Of a stretch of 64,000 nucleotides of DNA, positions 45,935 to 54,964 are shown piece by piece. The position numbers and the translations under genes are program-made. Origin of the DNA: Proteles cristata cristata (taxonomy: Eukaryota; Chordata; Mammalia; Carnivora; Hyaenidae); assembly GCA_017311185.1 (NCBI GenBank), contig JAESUZ010002877.1, positions 487,001-551,000 on the forward strand, given 5' to 3'. Below the pieces are notes generated by a model. The model was not told where the DNA came from. It saw only the letters and a program-made list of their open reading frames with translations, and did not search any database. Positions within the stretch are counted from its first letter, which is position 1. The number at the start of each line of letters is the position of its first letter.

Positions 45935-46145
45935 CAGAACATTGGCCCCAGAAACTGTGTGACCTTGGCCAAGTGATGTCATCTCTTAGTGGGTCAGATT
46001 CTCCATCTATAAAATCAGGAATAATGTCACGAAACTAGATCGTGCATGTTTAGAACACGCATGAGAGGCATTAGAACAATGCTAAGAGCAGTGCCCACTC
46101 ATCACATAAGAAGAGTTCAATGTGTTCATTATTACTATTCGCTGA
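45935..46145 (+). mobile_element. MIR SINE
   Basis: actgtgtgaccttggccaag, tgatgtcatctcttagtggg, ctccatctataaaatcagg and agagttcaatgtgttcatta are in MIR order over nearly the full length, ending just before the CpG-rich region. Confidence 0.8.
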
Positions 46146-46229
46146 TGAAGACAAGTCCTCGGATCCGGTCTATTCAGTCTATCCGTCCTTTTGCTGTGCT
46201 CAACGACATCAGCTGGCTGATGGGAAGCC

Positions 46230-46320
46230 ATGGCCCTGAGACCAGCCCCTGGCTTCACATGGCCGCCGCTCCTGCTGATTCTAATCAGCATGGCTCACCT
46301 CCAGCCGGCGCCTTGTCTAG
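46230..46320 (+). CDS. Possible signal-peptide-coding first exon (speculative)
   Basis: The ATG at 46230 sits in a strong Kozak context (aagccATGG). The first 29 codons have the shape of a secretory signal: a short basic start (MALRPAPG), a hydrophobic core (WPPLLLILISMA) and a polar stretch with Cys (HLQPAPC). The frame stays open to 46451. A weak donor (tctagtgaga, GT at 46320) would end such an exon. No family is recognised and no downstream exon can be paired. It lies at the left edge of the CpG-rich block. Chance is a serious alternative. Confidence 0.15.
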
Positions 46321-46915
46321 TGAGAAAGGGCAGAAAGAGATTTCCCTGCACCAGGGTTCTCAGTGAACCCCAGGCCTCTTCCAATCCACCCCGCACGTCC
46401 CAGAAGGAAGCGCCCTGTGAAGGTGCGCTCAGGACAGCGGCCGCAGGTTGAATGGCCATTAAGTAGCTGTGGCGTCTGCGGGCTGGGGTGGGGAGGTGGG
46501 GGGAGGACAGAGTCGCGGGTCCACTCTGGGCGCTCTTCCCCTGGACTGGAGGATGAACCCTTGGCCGAGATGGAACTAGAAAGCCCCCTCGCGAAGCAGG
46601 GGGAGGGCCCAGGGCTTCATCAAGAATTGTGGGCGTGGTAGGGCCGTTCAGAGCAGTCGGGGTACCTGCTGGCCAGCCCCCATCCTCCTTTCCGCCAAAG
46701 ACCTCGAGGAAGGGTCTCTGGGGCCTTGACGTTTGCCTTCCCACCGGGGATTTCACCCGCTGCGCCCCCAGCTGGAAGGAAGTCGGGCAGGACCGCAGCC
46801 GCGCCCTGCGCCCCGGGCCCCCGCCCCGGAGGCTCCACACTCTCCCCGCGATTCACCGATTTACCGAACCCCGAGGACCAGCTGCTTCCCCAGGTCACTC
46901 CCCGGCTGCTCCCGC

Positions 46916-46933
46916 CCCCCAGCAGGGGGTGCG
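46916..46933 (+). promoter_or_regulatory. CTCF-like motif
   Basis: ccccagcagggggtgcgg contains the CTCF core shape CCA-S-CAG-GGGG-Y-GC. It lies inside the CpG island about 270 bp upstream of the TATA box. Confidence 0.45.
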
Positions 46934-47162
46934 GGGACTCAAAACCGGGGAGGCAGCTCTCCACAGGCTACAGGGCGCCGGAGCGCGGTTCCCACCCGAC
47001 CCCGCGCAGACCCAAGACTGGGGAGACTGGTGCCCCGCAGCACCCCTCCCACCCGAGAACCAAGCCCTGCGTGTCTGCGGCCTCCCTTCTCCTCTGCTTC
47101 GCCCAGCACCTGCCCCGCACTGCCAAGGTCGGGATGGAACTCGCCCCACCCTCATTGCTGGA

Positions 47163-47262
47163 GCCCCGCCCCTCCTTGGTACCGCCCTCTTTCCTTATAA
47201 ATGCAGGCGAGACTGAGTACCTGCCCCTCTCCTCGCTCCACCAACAGTGACTCACTGAAGGG
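47163..47262 (+). promoter_or_regulatory. TATA promoter with short first exon
   Basis: In order: a GC box (gccccgcccc, 47163-47172), a TATA box (ttataaat, 47195-47202), an expected start near 47226, a perfect AP-1 heptamer (tgactca, 47248-47254) and a good splice donor (gaagg|gtgagc, GT at 47263). This predicts a roughly 37-base non-coding first exon on the plus strand. There is no ATG between the start and the donor. The gene is not recognised, and no second exon can be assigned with confidence downstream. Confidence 0.5.
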
Positions 47263-47270
47263 GTGAGCAA

Positions 47271-47590
47271 GGGGCCAGGCAGGTTTGGGGGAGCCCCTCT
47301 CCTGGAAACCCGGAAGGGGCAGCGGCAGTGCACCTGACACCCGGCACGCGATAAATTTTGCCCTCCCCTTCCTCTTTTGCTTTCTCAAGGTCAGCGCCTC
47401 TGCTCCCACCTCCTTCTCTGTTCCCTGCTGCATCCCTTCTTCTGCCCCTTGCTCTTCTTCGGAAGCTGCCTGCCGCCTGCCAGGGACACACAAGAGCTGG
47501 GAGGGCTCCCTTGGCGCCCCCACAGCTTCTCCCGGCCTTCACTCTAGCTCCTTCTCCACCTGGCTTCTCCACGTGGTCTTTTAAAGGAAT
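47271..47590. other. CT-rich sequence after the first exon
   Basis: Likely the start of an intron, if the promoter call is right. Pyrimidine-rich; the open frames are composition artefacts. Confidence 0.35.
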
Positions 47591-47594
47591 CCGG

Positions 47595-47754
47595 TCTAGG
47601 GGCACCTGGGTGGCTCAGCCAGTTAAAGCATCAGACTCTTTCAGCTCAGGTCATGATCTCAGGGTTTGTGAGTCAAAGCTCCAGGTCGCAGAGCCTGCTT
47701 GGGATTTTCTCTCCCTCTATCGCTCTCAAAATAAATAAATAAACTTAAAAGAAG
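47595..47754 (+). mobile_element. Older carnivore SINEC, shortened
   Basis: ggggcacctgggtggctcag head, gcagagcctgcttgggattt, then CT tract and A-rich tail; internal deletion. TSD taaaggaatccgg (47582-47594) / taaaggaatctgg (47755-47767). Confidence 0.93.
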
Positions 47755-47871
47755 TAAAGGAATCTGGCAACTTGAACATCCAAAACTGCTACCTGAAGTG
47801 CACCTCTGGTGGTCATAGGATTTTCTGGCTTTATCAAACACCTCCCCAATGTTTTCAAATGTCGCCTGATC

Positions 47872-48083
47872 AGGGCACCTGGGTGGCTCAGGCAGTTAAG
47901 CATCCGACTTTGGCTCAGGTCATGATCTCACAGTTCATGGGTTTGAGCCCCGAATCAAACTCTGTCCTGACAGCTCTGAGCCTGGAGTCTGCTTCGGATT
48001 CTGTGTCTCCCTCTCTCTCTGCCCCTCCCCAGCTCTCTCTCTCTCTCTCTCAGAAATGAATAAAAACACTAAAAAACTTTTTA
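47872..48083 (+). mobile_element. Felid SINEC
   Basis: agggcacctgggtggctcag head, ctgacagctctgagcctgg body. TSD aaatgtcgcct / aaatgtcacct on both sides. Confidence 0.95.
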
Positions 48084-48219
48084 AATGTCACCTTATGAAT
48101 TAATGTTTATTTTTTGGGTGTGATGATGATAATGCAATTCTATTTTTAAGTCCCTAACTATTATGAGACATATTCATTGAAGTATTTGCAAATGAAATGT
48201 TCAATGGGAGGGAGCAAGT

Positions 48220-48530
48220 CAGTGGGGGCACAGATAGGAGGGAATGATTTCCAGCTGAAGTTTCCTGAGATTCACTGATGGGCCCAGGAGGGTTCATTAT
48301 ATACTCCACTGTCTACTTTCTCCATCATAGAAAGTAAAAAAAAAATGTTCTGGCAATCAAAAGAGAGAGGAATGACTAAATAAACAAAGATTGGCAGAAT
48401 GCTAATAATTCATGAAGCAGGGCGATGAATACATGTGAGTTCATTGCATTATTTTCTCTACTTTTTTTATATATGTATTTGAAAACTTCCATGATAAAAA
48501 AAATCTTAAACATTTCAAACAATGTCACCT
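48220..48530 (+). mobile_element. Old L1 3' end
   Basis: gcagggcgatgaatacatgt, gagttcattgcattattttc and tttgaaaacttccatgataa form the terminus of an old L1M. A similar gggttcattatatact block at 48288 suggests a second fragment. Confidence 0.5.
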
Positions 48531-48639
48531 TATCATGGACTCTTCAACTGTGTAAATCTGCCTCCTGCCCTTAGCACGCTGCCAGGTGTTTCTGCAAAGG
48601 CTTCAAGTCCCAAGGACTCCCCTGGCTGGGCAGTGCTGC

Positions 48640-48881
48640 CTTTATACCTCCGTGCCTTTGCATATGCTGTTCCTTCCATGCCAACCACCCTACCCTGACC
48701 CATCTGCCTTTTACTCAGCCCTGGATCCTCTTCTGTCAAGCTTTCTATGATGCTCCCAGGCTTTGGGCCCCCAGTGAAACTTGTCCATTTCTCTCTGTTA
48801 CACCATTCACCTTGAATTCCAGTATTTGCTTGTATGCCTGGCCCCCAGCTTAGACTGTTAGGTACTCAAGAGCAGAGATTT
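48640..48881 (+). mobile_element. L2 LINE 3' region
   Basis: ctccgtgcctttgcatatgc, tgttccttccatgccaacc, ttctatgatgctcccaggc and cccccagcttagactgtta follow L2 closely. Broken by a SINE at its end. Confidence 0.75.
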
Positions 48882-49093
48882 TTTTTTAATGTTTATTCAT
48901 TTTGAAGGAGAGAGAGAGAGAGAGCATGGGAGCATGGGAGGAGCAGAGAGAGAGGGAGAGAGAGAATCCCAAGCAGGCTCCAAGCTGTCAGCAAAGAGCC
49001 CAACGTGGGGTCGATCCCACGAACCATGAGATCACGACCTGAGCCACAATCAAGAGTTGGACACTTAGCCAACTGAGCCACCTAGGCGCCTCA
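48882..49093 (-). mobile_element. Felid SINEC, antisense
   Basis: T-tract, GA-rich part, gtgggg-tcgatcccacgaacc around the B box, gagccacctaggcgcctc head. Approximate TSD caagagcagagatttt / caagaccagaaatcatttt. Confidence 0.94.
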
Positions 49094-49099
49094 AGACCA

Positions 49100-49480
49100 G
49101 AAATCATTTTTTATTCAATGCTCCATCTTCATGACTTCAAATACCATCTGCATATTCATGACTCCCGAATTAATATCATGAGCCAGATTCTCTTAAGCAC
49201 CAGAGCCATAGATGTAGACCCAGATGCCCCCTGAACTTCTCCCCTTGGATCTTCTAGACCCCTAAAATTCAGTGAATCCCGAACGGAACATGTTCTCTTG
49301 CCCCTCAACTTACTCCTCCTGTTATTCCGAGCAGGTGAACAGGGCCACTCTCCATCCAATTGCAGAACCCACACATCTGAGCTTCACACTGCGCCTCTCC
49401 TCTCCTCTACCTCCACACCTGGCCAACTTCTGTTTTTCTGTCAGGTTTAGCTTCATTGTCACTTCCTCCTGAACCTCCAA
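49100..49480 (+). mobile_element. Ancient LINE-like remnant
   Basis: caaataccatctgcatattc, atgactcccgaattaatatc, cccctgaacttctccccttg and gcccctcaacttactcctcc resemble an old dispersed LINE 3' region also suspected at 36020. Confidence 0.45.
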
Positions 49481-49489
49481 GTGTAGGTA

Positions 49490-49766
49490 AGGGACTCTTA
49501 CTAAGAAGTTCCTTACCACCCTATGAAATGGCACTTTGCACCATATGTTATAACTAGCCATTCCTTTGCCTCTTATTCTCCACGGGCCAGGGAAGTAGGG
49601 CCAGTGCCTGTCTTGGCCACAGCTGCCTCCTCAGTACCTGATGCAGGGCCTCCATGCAGGACATTTAACCAACAGTCACCCCATTGTAAACTGTATTCGT
49701 GGGACCTAGCCCATAGCTCAATAAATGCTTGTTAAATGGATGAATGAATGAATGAATGAATGACTT
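49490..49766 (+). mobile_element. L2 LINE 3' end with (TGAA)n tail
   Basis: gggcctccatgcaggacatt, gacctagcccatagctcaat and aaatgcttgttaaatggatg lead into five tgaa units, the natural L2 terminus. Confidence 0.7.
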
Positions 49767-49818
49767 TACAGCCCCAAAAATTAAACAAACAAAAAAATTG
49801 GGTTCTGAAAAGCAGCCC

Positions 49819-50043
49819 ATGGGGCTTCTGGGTGGCTCCGAATGTGACTGTTGATTTCAGCTCAGGTCATGATCTCATGGTTCATGAGTTTGAGCCCCGC
49901 ATCAGATTCTATGCTGATAGTGCTGATATCTCGGAGCCTCCTTGGGACTCCCTGTCTCCCCCTCGCTCTGCCCCTCCTCTGGATGTGTGCATGCTCTCTC
50001 TCAAAAATAAATAAATGCTTTTTAAAAATAAATAAGAAATGAA
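49819..50043 (+). mobile_element. Older carnivore SINEC
   Basis: ggggcttctgggtggctccg head, gagtttgagccccgc at the B box, gctgatagtgctgatatctc body. Imperfect TSD gaaaagcagccca / taaaaagcagcca. Confidence 0.93.
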
Positions 50044-50106
50044 TAAAAAGCAGCCAAATGCTCATAAACAGTATTGAATCATGAAACTATGCTTCGAGGA
50101 AACTTT

Positions 50107-50303
50107 TTTTTTAATGTTTACTTATCTTTGAGAGAGAGAGAAAACAAGTGGGAGAAGGGCAGAGAGAGAAGAACCGAGGATCTGGAGCAGGCTCTGTGCT
50201 GAGAGCAGAGAGCCTGAGACGGGGCTCAAACTGGAGAAACCGCGAGACCATGACCTGAGCCAAGGTGGAATGCTCAACTGCTAAGCCACTCAGGTGTCCC
50301 CCC
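50107..50303 (-). mobile_element. Felid SINEC, antisense
   Basis: Diverged copy with GA-rich middle and taagccactcaggtgtcccc head. Perfect 10-bp TSD aggaaacttt (50097-50106 and 50304-50313). Confidence 0.94.
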
Positions 50304-50499
50304 AGGAAACTTTAGATAGACAAATTAGCACATCCACTCCTCAGGGCTGCCCTACACCAAAGGTCAACTATTTTACTTAAGTGAGTCTTTAGGCCCTCTT
50401 CCAGTAGTAAACAATTAGAAATAACTGAGGCACCAGGAGGGTGGAAAGCTCTCCTTTTTAGTGACATACTCAGCTGGGGAAACTAAACACATATATTGA

Positions 50500-50900
50500 A
50501 AATCTAAGCCAGATCCTGACTCTGCCCCTCCCTCACTTCCTTCATGTTTAACTTTTCCTCCCCATTACCTTCTGGGACCGCAGAAGGCCTCGCTCCAGGC
50601 TATAAAACAGAAATATGTAAATAAGGGAAGCATCTGACGCTCTGGTGCCATTTAAGGCCACAGCTGTCCCGCAAAAGCCACGGCACTGCTGTGGAGTCAG
50701 GTGGCTGGGAGGGCCAAGAAGGGGGGCCTGAGGGGCCCCTCTCCTTAGCTGTCAGATGCCTGTGGGGACACTCAGGCCCTTCAGCTTCTCCATTTGTCAT
50801 CTGCCGCAGAGCCAAATGCTGAGGTCTCTGGGGACCCGGACAGGCTGCGGCAATTTTTCCCAAGGGTTTCAGCTCAATCTGGGTGAAACCTTGAGAAATC
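50500..50900. promoter_or_regulatory. Repeat-free block with TATA and CArG motifs
   Basis: A 400-bp repeat-free block holds ctataaaac (about 50600) and a perfect palindromic CArG box ccatttaagg (50648-50657), the SRF site form. A 106-residue minus frame (50600-50920) has no recognised domain. Regulatory role is inference. Confidence 0.25.
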
Positions 50901-50934
50901 AAGAGGGAAAGAGCCATCAATCAGATGCAATTCA

Positions 50935-51190
50935 AGGCAGCAAAGATTTATTGGGCATGCACATACACGAGTCCTTGGAAGGAATGCTAAAGAAGGCTGT
51001 GTCCCAGATGGTGCCCTCAAGGGGCTGAGCCCCGTGGAAAAACTACAGAGTGAAGCATGTGAGAAAAAAAAAAAAAAAAAAAAACAGAGGGCGTATAAGG
51101 CAGCGTATAATCAAGAGCTACGTTATGCGGTTCAGGCTCTACAAGGATCAAAAAGGCAAGAGATGTGCCCAGGAGAAAGCAAGGAGGGTC
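50935..51190 (-). mobile_element. L2 LINE 3' part, antisense, with poly(A) tract
   Basis: ggcagcaaagatttattggg and cagatggtgccctcaagggg are antisense L2 words. An A22 run at about 51063-51083 interrupts it. Confidence 0.5.
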
Positions 51191-51204
51191 TCCTTGCGAT
51201 ATTT

Positions 51205-51640
51205 GATGTCGGATGCCTGCTCTGGGCCACCAGCACGTATAATAGTGCTTAGTCTTGGGGCGCCTGGGTGGCTTAGTTGGTTAAGCGTCCGACTTTCGCT
51301 TGGGTCATGATCTCGCGGTTCGTGGGTTCGAGCCCCGCGTCGGGCTCTGTGCTGACTGCCAGCTCAGAGCCTGGAGCCTGTTTCAGGGAGTCTGTCACTC
51401 CCTCTCTCTCTGACCCTCCCCTGCTCACGCTGTCTCTCTCTTTCTCTCCTAGAAATAAAAATAAAATTTAAAAAAACATTTAAAAAAAAATAAAATAAAA
51501 TAATAGTGCTTAGTCTTTACACACCTCATGAGATGGGCTCCGAGGGGCTAAATGACTTGCCCAAGGTGACAGAGCCAGTGAATGGCGGAACCAGGATTCT
51601 AACGCTAACCTCAAAGCCTGTGTTCCCGACCACCGCACAT
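51205..51640 (-). mobile_element. MIR SINE, antisense, split by a SINE
   Basis: Left part ggatgcctgctctgggccac (to 51256) and right part gggctaaatgacttgcccaa, ggtgacagagccagtgaat form one reversed MIR. The SINE at 51257-51500 separates them. Confidence 0.7.
51257..51500 (+). mobile_element. Young felid SINEC
   Basis: Full-length, little-diverged copy: ggggcgcctgggtggctta, gggttcgagccccgcgtcgg, ctgactgccagctcagagcc, then CT tract and A-rich tail. Perfect 17-bp TSD taatagtgcttagtctt (51240-51256 and 51501-51517). Same diagnostic bases as at 26395. Confidence 0.98.
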
Positions 51641-51679
51641 ATAAGGCCTCATAAAGGGTGTTATTTATTATGACCGAGA

Positions 51680-51805
51680 CCCCGAGCTAACACCTTCACA
51701 CATAGTTTTTCACCGTCACGCTATCCCAAGGAGGGAGACATGACTAACTCCCACCTGACACTAGGAAAAACTGAGGTTCACCAAAGTTAATGTGCCACAG
51801 GAAAG
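51680..51805 (-). mobile_element. MIR SINE, antisense
   Basis: accttcacacatagtttttc, gctatcccaaggagggag and gaaaaactgaggttcacc resemble reversed MIR. Decayed. Confidence 0.5.
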
Positions 51806-52214
51806 GGGGAGAACTGGGAGACCCCTAATTGCCATACCCTTCAGGCTAATTCAGATTCAGGTAACCTGTGCATATTCATCTTCCCCCACCCCCACCACTG
51901 ATTTTTATTTGAGCCTCAAAGATTCAAGAACTATAAATGCACTATTTTAGGAGTTGGGCACATTTAGATACTGTGGATGAGCTGTTTTTTCAAATACAAA
52001 TTGTTAAGCAGTCTTTTTGCAGCTCAGTCATCCGCCCTAGGAAGTAAGCACAGCCTCACAGAGACTCACTAATGACCCAGCTCATATCCCACCAGCTCCG
52101 CACTGGCAAATACCGCCATGAAATATGACGGATGAGGCTTTTACAAGCAAGCTTTGTATTATATGCTGTTGCAGTTTCTTGACGCTTTCCAACTGCCATC
52201 AGCTTTCACTAATC
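51806..52214. other. Unassigned DNA
   Basis: No feature recognised. Confidence 0.4.
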
Positions 52215-52385
52215 ATTTCAAACACTGCTATATCCCGGGCACAGTACTAACCCTTCTTTCCACATGAATCCCATTTTGTGGATGAGGAGACTGAGGGCCA
52301 GGGAGGCTAAGTGTCTTGCTCCAGATCATACAACTGGTCAGTTGCAAAGCCAGATTTCCTGCCCCCCAGACCGGAACTTGTGTTT
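52215..52385 (-). mobile_element. MIR SINE, antisense
   Basis: tatatcccgggcacagtact, cccattttgtggatgaggag, actgagggccagggaggc and atacaactggtcagttgc are reversed MIR. Confidence 0.8.
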
Positions 52386-52489
52386 GCCTCACTCTCAATG
52401 ACAGTTTGCACCTGAGGGAGCAGTAAGGCACTTAAACTGTGCCCTTTGTTGATTTCAAAATGCAGAGACACGGGCATTTGTCCATCTTG

Positions 52490-52675
52490 TTGGCAACCTT
52501 TGTAACTTTTGACAAGTAACATAATCTCTCTGGGCCGCAAGCTTTTTGTCTGTAAAACATGAGTAAGACAGCTTCTGCGCCCTAAGGCTGTTCTGTGGAC
52601 TGGGTGAGATAGTATATCAAACGCTGAACATCATGCCTGGCATATTGCCAGCACTCGATAAATGATACTTATTTG
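52490..52675 (+). mobile_element. MIR SINE
   Basis: gacaagtaacataatctctc, tgggtgagatagtatatcaa, cgctgaacatcatgcctggc and cagcactcgataaatgatac are MIR in sense, opposite to the neighbour at 52215. Confidence 0.75.
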
Positions 52676-52757
52676 CAGTGGCAATATTTATTTATTACCT
52701 ACTGTTTCCCAAGCCTAATGCTCTGTGTTATAAAATGGTGTTTAAAATAAGATTCTG

Positions 52758-52960
52758 GGGGCACCTGGGTGGCTTAGTCGACTTTCGCTTGGGTCATGAT
52801 CTCACGGTTTGTGGGTTCGAGCCCCGCATCAGGCTCTGTGCTGACTGCCAGTTCAGAGCCTGGAGCCTGTTTCGGTCTGTGACTCCCTCTCTCTCTGACC
52901 CTTCCCTGCTCACGCTGTCTCTCTCTCTCTCTCTCCTAAAAATAAATAAAACATTTTAAA
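52758..52960 (+). mobile_element. SINEC 1 of a serial insertion cluster
   Basis: Young-subfamily copy (ctgactgccagttcagagcc) with a short deletion after ggtggcttagt. Bounded by aaaataagattctg at 52744-52757 and 52961-52974. Confidence 0.97.
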
Positions 52961-52974
52961 AAAATAAGATTCTG

Positions 52975-53203
52975 GGGGTGCCTGGGTGGCTCAGTTGGTT
53001 AAGCATCCAACTTCGGCTCAGGTCATGATCTCACAGTTTGTGGGTTCGAGCCCTGCATCGGGTTCTGTGCTAACAGCTAGATCAGAGCCTGGAGCCTGTT
53101 TCAGATTCTGTATCTCCCTCTCTCTCTGACTCGCCCCTGCTCACACTGTCTCTCTCTCTCTCTCAGAAATAAACAAAACATTAAAAAATTTTTTTCAAAT
53201 AAT
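52975..53203 (+). mobile_element. SINEC 2 of a serial insertion cluster
   Basis: ggggtgcctgggtggctcag head, gggttcgagccctgcatcgg, and ctaacagctagatcagagcc body (4-bp insertion). Bounded by the same target word at 52961-52974 and 53204-53217. Confidence 0.97.
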
Positions 53204-53217
53204 AAAATAAGATTCTA

Positions 53218-53466
53218 GGGCACCTGGGTGGCTCAGTCGGCTAAGTGTCCAACTTCGGCTCAGGTCATGATCTCACAGCTCATGAGTTCAAGCCCTGTGT
53301 TGGGCTCTGTGCTGACAGCTCAGAGCCTGGAGCCTGCTCCAGATTCTGTGTCTCCCTCTCTCTCTGCCCCTCCCCTGTTCACGCTTTGTCTCTCTCTGTC
53401 TCTCTGCCTCTCTCTCTCTTTCTGAAAAATAATATAAAAACATTAAAAAAACAGAATAAATTAAAT
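53218..53466 (+). mobile_element. SINEC 3 of a serial insertion cluster
   Basis: gggcacctgggtggctcagt head, ctgacagctcagagcctgg body, ending in an A-rich tail. Followed by a slightly changed target copy aaaatagattctg at 53467-53479. All three copies point the same way. Confidence 0.97.
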
Positions 53467-53495
53467 AAAATAGATTCTGACATCATGTGTGGAAG

Positions 53496-53534
53496 ATACA
53501 TACATACATACATACATACATACATACATACATG
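53496..53534. repeat. (CATA)n microsatellite
   Basis: Nine to ten pure cata units. The Tyr/Ile/His/Thr-rich frames are artefacts. Confidence 0.96.
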
Positions 53535-53780
53535 ATTGGAAGTATACACCAAACAGTCTAGAGTGACATAAACCAAAAATAGTAACAGTAATTATAGGAG
53601 ATTTTCATTTCCGTCTGCATCTTTATACATTTCCCCAGTTTTTCTATAAAAACCATGAACGGATTACTTTTGTAATCAAAATAAAGAAAACGTTGGGAAA
53701 TCCATTGGAAGTGCATTTCATTTTGGAATGAGAGGAACACTTTATTTCAAAGAAGCAATAAAAGTTTAAAACATTTTAAA
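53535..53780 (+). mobile_element. Probable old L1 3'-end fragment
   Basis: ttggaagtatacaccaaaca, agattttcatttccgtctgc and aaccatgaacggattacttttg resemble a common LINE terminus of the L1M group. Confidence 0.4.
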
Positions 53781-54314
53781 AGGTGTACTAGCTTAAGAGC
53801 CCCAGGAGGAAAGGAGTAGCTTTTCCTCGCAAAGCAAAGCTGAGCAAACCCAGCTGGTTCCCCGGCAGTCGCTGCGACACCTGGTTCTAGAACGAGGACC
53901 TTAGGATTGGAACAGGAAGACTTTCCCGTGGCAACCGCCCATCTGGAGGCTCAAATCTCATTTTTAGTTGTTCCGAGGCCAAGCCCTGCTAGGACTCCAT
54001 GCCCTCCTGTATCCCGTCATCCCTTCCCGGTGACGTATGCATCCTTCCCCAGCGGTGACCTCTCACACCACTGCAGGTGCAGCAGTAGCAAGTGGCCGCC
54101 CACAGCTCTCCCCGCCTGGGAAGGCAGGTCCAGCAGCGAAGGGGGGACCCACCTGGGCCGGCTAGAGAACAGTGTCCATGGACACAAGGGGTAGCACCTG
54201 GGAAGTGGGTCTAAGAGAAGAGGAGGTAGCAGAGCAGCACAGCTGGGGGGCTGGGGGCAGGGAGTGCTTCTGCTTCCCAAGGAATTTCCCATCCAGTCCT
54301 CACCATGGTCTGGG
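53781..54314. other. Unassigned DNA, moderately GC-rich
   Basis: Frames of 95-114 residues on opposite strands at 53907-54361 overlap each other without domain or splice support. No gene is called. Confidence 0.35.
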
Positions 54315-54410
54315 GCTGGGGGAGCAGGTAATTGGGAACTCCATCTTGCAGATGAAAGCATCTCGGGAAGTTAAGAGCCTCGCTCAGGTCGCACAGCTAG
54401 CGGGAGGGGA
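54315..54410 (-). mobile_element. MIR SINE core, antisense
   Basis: catcttgcagatgaaagcat, ctcgggaagttaagagcctc and caggtcgcacagctagcgg are reversed MIR core. Confidence 0.65.
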
Positions 54411-54964
54411 AAGGCTACCATGCACTCACTGTATTTCAGGCAGCACTGGCAGGCACAGAGCTAATGTTGCAAGGGTGATGAGGGCCATGGCAAATTGGAG
54501 CGTTGAGCAAAAACAGAGCCGGCTTTTCAGCTCCCGGGCTGTGGGGCTGTGCCATGCCTGAAGGCCACCCCACTACGGCCGGGCCTTCTGACTGTTTGGT
54601 GAAACATCTCAGTTTCTGAATGTTAGAGTCAGTTTAAAAGTGAACTAAAATGAAAGCATCTGAGGATCAGCTAGAGCACTCCTCCAGGCTGAGCGTGGCC
54701 AACCAACTTGCACCCTGGGCGTCAGGGGCTGCCTGGGTCAGAGCCAGCTGCCCAGCTTGCCCAGTGGCACCATGGCGGGGGGGGTGGTTCAGGCTCCCCT
54801 GGAGAAGAGGAGACACGTCCCATTAGGCTAGGGAGGTAACCCCAGAGAAATAAGAAAACTATGCGGGTCTTCAGATTATTGGTCCAAGAAGAACAGGGGC
54901 TAGGACCAAATTAGCCAGGGGAGCAGGGAGCTGGATTTGGTATCTAGTTCTGACAGCAGATCCT
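54411..54964. other. Unassigned DNA
   Basis: No exon or clear repeat is recognised. Confidence 0.4.

Larger units (their letters stand above)
46370..47270 (+). promoter_or_regulatory. CpG island
   Basis: From about 46370, and densely from 46730 to 47200, CpG dinucleotides are frequent (for example gaccgcagccgcgccctgcg at 46791-46810), in contrast to the CpG-poor rest of the window. Long overlapping frames on both strands (up to 195 residues) result from the low stop-codon density and are not genes. Islands of this sort mark vertebrate promoters, and the right edge here coincides with TATA box and donor. Confidence 0.8.

Noticed and set aside
46629..47250. Open frames of 155-195 residues in all three plus frames and long minus frames
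   Set aside because: They overlap in every frame, are rich in Pro/Arg/Ala and have no domain. This is the effect of GC-rich DNA with few stops in a CpG island.
52744..53479. Segmental duplication as the cause of three SINEs in a row
   Set aside because: The three copies belong to distinguishable subfamilies and only the 14-bp target word is repeated between them, so separate insertions are simpler.
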